Positions 35,565 to 38,832 of a DNA stretch of 38,832 bases are shown in pieces; positions within the stretch are counted from its first letter, which is position 1, and each line of letters starts with the position of its first letter. Below the pieces are notes generated by a model. That model saw nothing but the letters and a program-made list of their open reading frames with translations, was not told the origin of the DNA and made no database searches. The DNA is taken from positions 1 through 38,832 of the forward strand of contig NZ_FOCO01000029.1 in the NCBI RefSeq assembly GCF_900110135.1. Direction: 5' to 3'. The position numbers and the translations under genes are program-made. This DNA comes from Pseudorhodobacter antarcticus (GTDB lineage Bacteria; Pseudomonadota; Alphaproteobacteria; Rhodobacterales; Rhodobacteraceae).

Positions 35565-36775
35565 GGCTGGTCCTTTGTGGCAGGGGGCAGCATGTTTGGC
35601 GCTGCCAGATAATGGGGGATTTTTTGCTTCACTTTGAAAAACCCTGCGGTGCAATCGGGCCATATCATCGCATCCCACGGGCGCTGCAATTCTGCCAAGG
35701 TCAGGCCAGCGGCGATGATCTGTGGCATTGCGGCGTGCAGCCAATCGCGCATGGGGCCTGTGGTCGCAAAAGGGGTGATGATTTGCTGTGCGCCGCATTG
35801 TTTGGCGTGTGCGATCAGCGTGATGGGATCGAGGGCAGGCAAAAGGGCGGTATCGGGGGCGCCTATGCGTTGGGCGGCATCCATCAGTGCGCCCGCCTCA
35901 AGCGCGTGTACAGATGGGGCGACGGGGTGGGTGGATTTCAGGTGACTGGTGGTCAAGGCCAAGGTGCCCACGAGGGGCACCCGGCCAAGGTCAAAATCCT
36001 GTATGCTGCAATCTTGGTCGGAGAGGAGGAGGAGGCTGGGGCGATGTGGGTCTGGATTTAAGTGCGCATGCAAAGGGACGGGTTGGGGCAGCGGCATGGC
36101 CGTTGGCCCGGAGTGGCGATGGGCCACTTGGGCGGCATCGGGTGTGATGCGCCCATTGGTGAAGGTGGCAATATTATCGGCCTGCGCATGGTAGGTTTTG
36201 CCAATCGTGTGCAAACCCGCCACCCAGCGCCAGCCCAATGTGTTTGAAGCCGCGTCACCGTCAAGCAAATGCTGCATGAAAAAATCCGCGCCCAGCCGCC
36301 ACGGAAGGCCCAAGCTTAACACCCAGATTGAGGCGAACCACATGCGCGCATGATTGTGCAAATAGCCATTCTGCACCAATTCCTGCGCCCAAATGTCCAT
36401 GCAAGGGGTGCCGCTGTCACCTTGTGTTGTCTGGGTGTAAATTTTGCGCTGATCATGGGTCAGATTTGCAAGATCGCTGGCAATGCCATCGGCATAATCG
36501 CGCCAAATGCTGGGGCGAAGTTCCAGCCAGCCTTTGAAATAGCTGCGCCAGATCACCTCGTCGATAAACTTGGCGCAGGGTTTAGCACCGTGTTGGTCGA
36601 TTGCGGCGGCGATCACCTCGGCCTCGGTCAGCAGACGGCAGCGCAGGTAGGGCGACAGTCGCGAGACGGTGGACTGTGCGCCCAAGTCATAATTGCGCCG
36701 GGCGGTGTAATCCCCTGCCATCTGTGGGGTAAAACGTGTCAGGTGTTGCAAGGCGGCGGTGCGGGTGGGTGTCAT
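35561..36775 (-). CDS. Photolyase/cryptochrome-type FAD-binding protein with unusual domain order
   Basis: The 404-residue protein starts directly with the FAD-binding domain of photolyases (about 1-235): RLSPYLRCRLLTEAEVIAAA, FIDEVIWRSYFKGWLELRP, NGYLHNHARMWFASIWVLSL and LLDGDAASNTLGWRWVAG, including the Trp-rich core. The usual N-terminal antenna domain is missing. Instead an alpha/beta region follows (about 250-400: PSLLLLSDQD, VPLVGTLALTTS, ITLIAHAKQCGAQQIITPFA, DAMIWPDCTAGFFKVKQKIP), which could be the antenna-like fold moved to the C-terminus. It may repair or sense light via FAD. It starts within the stop of the UbiB-like gene (ATGA). Confidence 0.8.
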   Translation of the reverse strand: MTPTRTAALQHLTRFTPQMAGDYTARRNYDLGAQSTVSRLSPYLRCRLLTEAEVIAAAIDQHGAKPCAKFIDEVIWRSYFKGWLELRPSIWRDYADGIASDLANLTHDQRKIYTQTTQGDSGTPCMDIWAQELVQNGYLHNHARMWFASIWVLSLGLPWRLGADFFMQHLLDGDAASNTLGWRWVAGLHTIGKTYHAQADNIATFTNGRITPDAAQVAHRHSGPTAMPLPQPVPLHAHLNPDPHRPSLLLLSDQDCSIQDFDLGRVPLVGTLALTTSHLKSTHPVAPSVHALEAGALMDAAQRIGAPDTALLPALDPITLIAHAKQCGAQQIITPFATTGPMRDWLHAAMPQIIAAGLTLAELQRPWDAMIWPDCTAGFFKVKQKIPHYLAAPNMLPPATKDQP

Positions 36776-38118
36776 TGATATTCTGCCAATAGGGGGGCCA
36801 AGGGGATGCGTGCGCCAAGGCGGTGGGCCAAAAGGAAAAGCCCGGCGGCTTTGCGGTGCAGATACAGCACCTCCATCGGGGGGACATGCGCGAAATCGCC
36901 GCCCGTGCCCAACGCAAGCCCGCGGTCACGCAGCCGGTGCAAAAGATCGGTGGTTGCAAAGTCAAACGGCTGGTCCGATTGCAGGGGGGCCAATGCCATT
37001 TGCATCATATCAACGAGAGCGGTTTGCATGTTGGGGGCGGTTGTCGTGTCAAAATAGCCAATGGCGCGCGCGGATTGGTCGATTGCAACGCGGTCTGTGG
37101 CGGCCAGCATGGCACGAAACTGTGGGGCCAGATCGGGGCTGAACGACCGGGTCGCGCCAAAATCCAGCAAAACGATTTGCTTGGTCACGGGGGCAAAGCG
37201 GAAATTGGCAAAGTTGGGGTCGGTTTGCATCAGGTTAAAACGGAAAAATTCATCCATGATCAGGCGGATAAGCAGGGTGATGACACGGTCGCGGTCAGCT
37301 TGGGGGGCGGTGGCCATATCTTCAATCGGGTGGCTGTCAATGAAATCCATCGCCAAGACGTTCGGACTGCTTAGGTCACTGTGCAGTTTTGGCACCAAAA
37401 ACGCAGGGTTTTGTGCCAAAAGGCTGCCAAATTGCGCCAGTTGCGCCCCTTCGCGCAGATAATCCGCCTCTTCATGCAGTTGCGCGCGTGCTTGGGCCAG
37501 CATTGGCGCAAGGTCTAATGCGCCCGGCACCATGCCCGACAGGCGCAAAAGGGCGGCCACGTTTGATACATCGGCATCAATGCTGCCGCGCACACCGGGG
37601 TATTGCACCTTGATCGCCAGATCGCGGCCATCCTTGGTCTGTGCGCGGTGGACCTGCCCGATAGAAGCGGAGGCGATGGGGCGCACATCGAACCGCGCAA
37701 AATGGCTTATCCAACCTTTGCCCCATGCGGTGTCCAGCACGCCGCGCAATTGCTGGGGGGGCATATGGTCAGCGTCGGCGCGCAACTGTGCAAAGACCTG
37801 CGCCACCTCACGCGGTAAAAAATCACCCGTGTCCATAGAGATGAGCTGACCCATCTTTAACGCTGCACCCCGCAGTTGTGATAACTGCTGTGTCACCTTG
37901 CGGGCGTTGGTGGGGGTCAGCAACAAATCGGACAGGTTTGGACGGTTTCCCGATGCCACTTGGTGGACTGCGCCCACGGCCAAACGCCCCCCAATCCCAG
38001 CGACCAGCCCGCCCAAACCGACCAGCCGCGCAAAGCTGCTGCTAGGAACGGGGGACACATTGGGTTGATAAGCATTTACGCGCGGCGGCGTGGGCATTGA
38101 TCGGCTTTCTGTGTTCAT
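36772..38118 (-). CDS. ABC1/UbiB/AarF-type atypical kinase
   Basis: The 448-residue protein has the ADCK signature ALKMGQLIS (KxGQ, 88-91), followed by the family blocks ASIGQVHRAQTKDGRDLAIK and VQYPGVRGSIDAD, then ALDLAPMLAQARAQLHEEAD, LMQTDPNFANFRF and the DFG motif VLLDFGATRSF. Such proteins bind ATP and support coenzyme Q biosynthesis or membrane lipid redox homeostasis, with weak or no protein kinase activity. It is the first gene of the coupled five-gene operon, and the only one with a long upstream region. Confidence 0.92.
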   Translation of the reverse strand: MNTESRSMPTPPRVNAYQPNVSPVPSSSFARLVGLGGLVAGIGGRLAVGAVHQVASGNRPNLSDLLLTPTNARKVTQQLSQLRGAALKMGQLISMDTGDFLPREVAQVFAQLRADADHMPPQQLRGVLDTAWGKGWISHFARFDVRPIASASIGQVHRAQTKDGRDLAIKVQYPGVRGSIDADVSNVAALLRLSGMVPGALDLAPMLAQARAQLHEEADYLREGAQLAQFGSLLAQNPAFLVPKLHSDLSSPNVLAMDFIDSHPIEDMATAPQADRDRVITLLIRLIMDEFFRFNLMQTDPNFANFRFAPVTKQIVLLDFGATRSFSPDLAPQFRAMLAATDRVAIDQSARAIGYFDTTTAPNMQTALVDMMQMALAPLQSDQPFDFATTDLLHRLRDRGLALGTGGDFAHVPPMEVLYLHRKAAGLFLLAHRLGARIPLAPLLAEYQ

Positions 38119-38523
38119 TTCCCGTATCTAGGGCAAATGATGATATTTACAGGTGGCGCGCGCTGTTTTTTGTGATGTGCTGATGGTTTTGCAATCGCCG
38201 CTTTGCCTGCGTACTTTTGATCCGCTCGCGGGTGCGATGCGCTGATAAACCCTAGCTGAACAGCACTGCGGGATGCCGAACTGGACTGCGCAAAAAACAA
38301 GCCATGGTGGATTGAAAGGGCAGATGGAGGCCCACAAAGGGCTCTCGCACATTCCTTGATTATTTCTTTTTTATTTTGGTCCTGCCGGGCCTGTTTGTCT
38401 TAATCACCTTGAAGGCGGTCTTGGCGCTTGCGCGTGACATAATTTGACTGGGCTGTTCTTCGACCCGGTTAAGGGTATGGAAGCGCTGCTGTTTCGTATC
38501 CGTCCGGTCTGACTGGTGTTGAC
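38119..38523. other. Gene-free stretch before the IS66 gene
   Basis: No convincing gene lies here. The part nearest 38118 must hold the promoter of the five-gene operon, but I see no clear sigma-type motif. The part from about 38390 is probably the inner end of the IS66 element; its terminal inverted repeat was not recognised because the other end is outside the window. Confidence 0.5.
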
Positions 38524-38832
38524 TTATTCGGCAGCCCAGTTCCATGGCATGAGTTCTTCGAGGCGGGTCATCTTGTGGTCTGCAACGCGCTCGAGAACCC
38601 AGCGAAGCCAGGCTTCGGGATCTACCTTGTTCATGCGGGCGGTTTCGATGAGCGTGTAGGCTATGGCCGCAGCTTCACCGCCGCCCTTTGATCCCATGAA
38701 GAGATAGTTTTTGCGGCCGAGAGTCACCGGCCGAATTGATCGCTCACAGATGTTGTTGTCCAGCTCGAGCTGGCCGTTTTCAAGATAGGCCCGGGCCTTG
38801 GGCATGCGACCGAGCGCATAGCGGATAGCCTC
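38524..38832 (-). CDS. tnpC: IS66-family transposase TnpC, C-terminal part
   Basis: The frame stays open to the window edge, so only 102 residues are seen. [20 protein letters not shown] and [20 protein letters not shown] are the C-terminal signature of IS66 DDE transposases, containing the last catalytic Glu region (ERSIRP). The stop TAA lies at 38524-38526. It marks a second insertion sequence on the right side of the chromosomal block. Integrity of tnpA and tnpB cannot be judged. Confidence 0.95.
   Translation of the reverse strand, partial: EAIRYALGRMPKARAYLENGQLELDNNICERSIRPVTLGRKNYLFMGSKGGGEAAAIAYTLIETARMNKVDPEAWLRWVLERVADHKMTRLEELMPWNWAAE

Noticed and set aside
38360-38545. A 61-codon open frame next to the IS66 gene
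   Set aside because: It overlaps the end of the IS66 transposase gene in another frame and has no ribosome site or known domain.

Overview
The window looks like a chromosomal segment of an alphaproteobacterium, most likely Rhodobacterales (Roseobacter/Paracoccus-like). I base this on a GapR-type (DUF2312) protein, an OxyR/KatG pair, a split YeeE (PmpA/PmpB-like) sulfur cluster, and high-GC genes packed with overlapping stops and starts. This rests on reading the sequence; no database search was possible.

Layout. (1) About 1-8030 is a mobile island. It starts with the end of an IS21 element (istB tail plus terminal repeats). About 1.3 kb without a convincing gene follows; it has promoter-like and hairpin signals. 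Then comes a Tn7-like transposition operon, tnsA-tnsB-tnsC, whose tnsB is cut by one in-frame TAA. After tnsC lie a terminator and four head-to-tail repeats that look like TnsB-binding sites (a transposon end). Next is an inverted site of a second type, a decayed IS3-family element (5897-7440), the 3' end of a second tnsC, another terminator and a second set of end-like repeats finishing in ACA at 8019. The IS3 copy is unusual: it is interrupted by seven clear and one probable 37-54 bp palindromic repeats of one family, most of which break its reading frames.

(2) 8060-38118 is compact, conserved-looking chromosome: a large RTX calcium-binding protein (minus) divergent from an unknown gene; a DUF6880-like protein; oxyR divergent from katG; a four-gene sulfur cluster (metallo-beta-lactamase persulfide dioxygenase-like enzyme, two YeeE halves, DUF442/TIGR01244 protein); a FadJ-like multifunctional enzyme whose dehydrogenase half seems to lack its catalytic histidine; a small membrane protein; GapR; an unrecognised protein; an iron-type ABC permease; a hydantoinase; a polar amino-acid ABC transporter split between two divergent units; a GST / D-lyxose isomerase-like / glycerate 2-kinase operon; and a Rad50/Mre11-like (SbcC/SbcD, YhaN/YhaO-like) pair.

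(3) 34452-38118 is a tightly overlapping five-gene minus-strand operon: ABC1/UbiB-like kinase, photolyase-type FAD protein with unusual domain order, DUF393 thiol protein, CIA30-like protein, TIGR03643 protein. The families suggest light or oxidative-stress physiology. (4) After about 400 bp without genes the window ends inside an IS66-family transposase gene.

The most noteworthy parts are the IS3 copy riddled with palindromes, the two abutting Tn7-like ends with a deletion-derived second element, the nonsense-split tnsB, the five-gene operon, and the dehydrogenase-dead FadJ-like protein.
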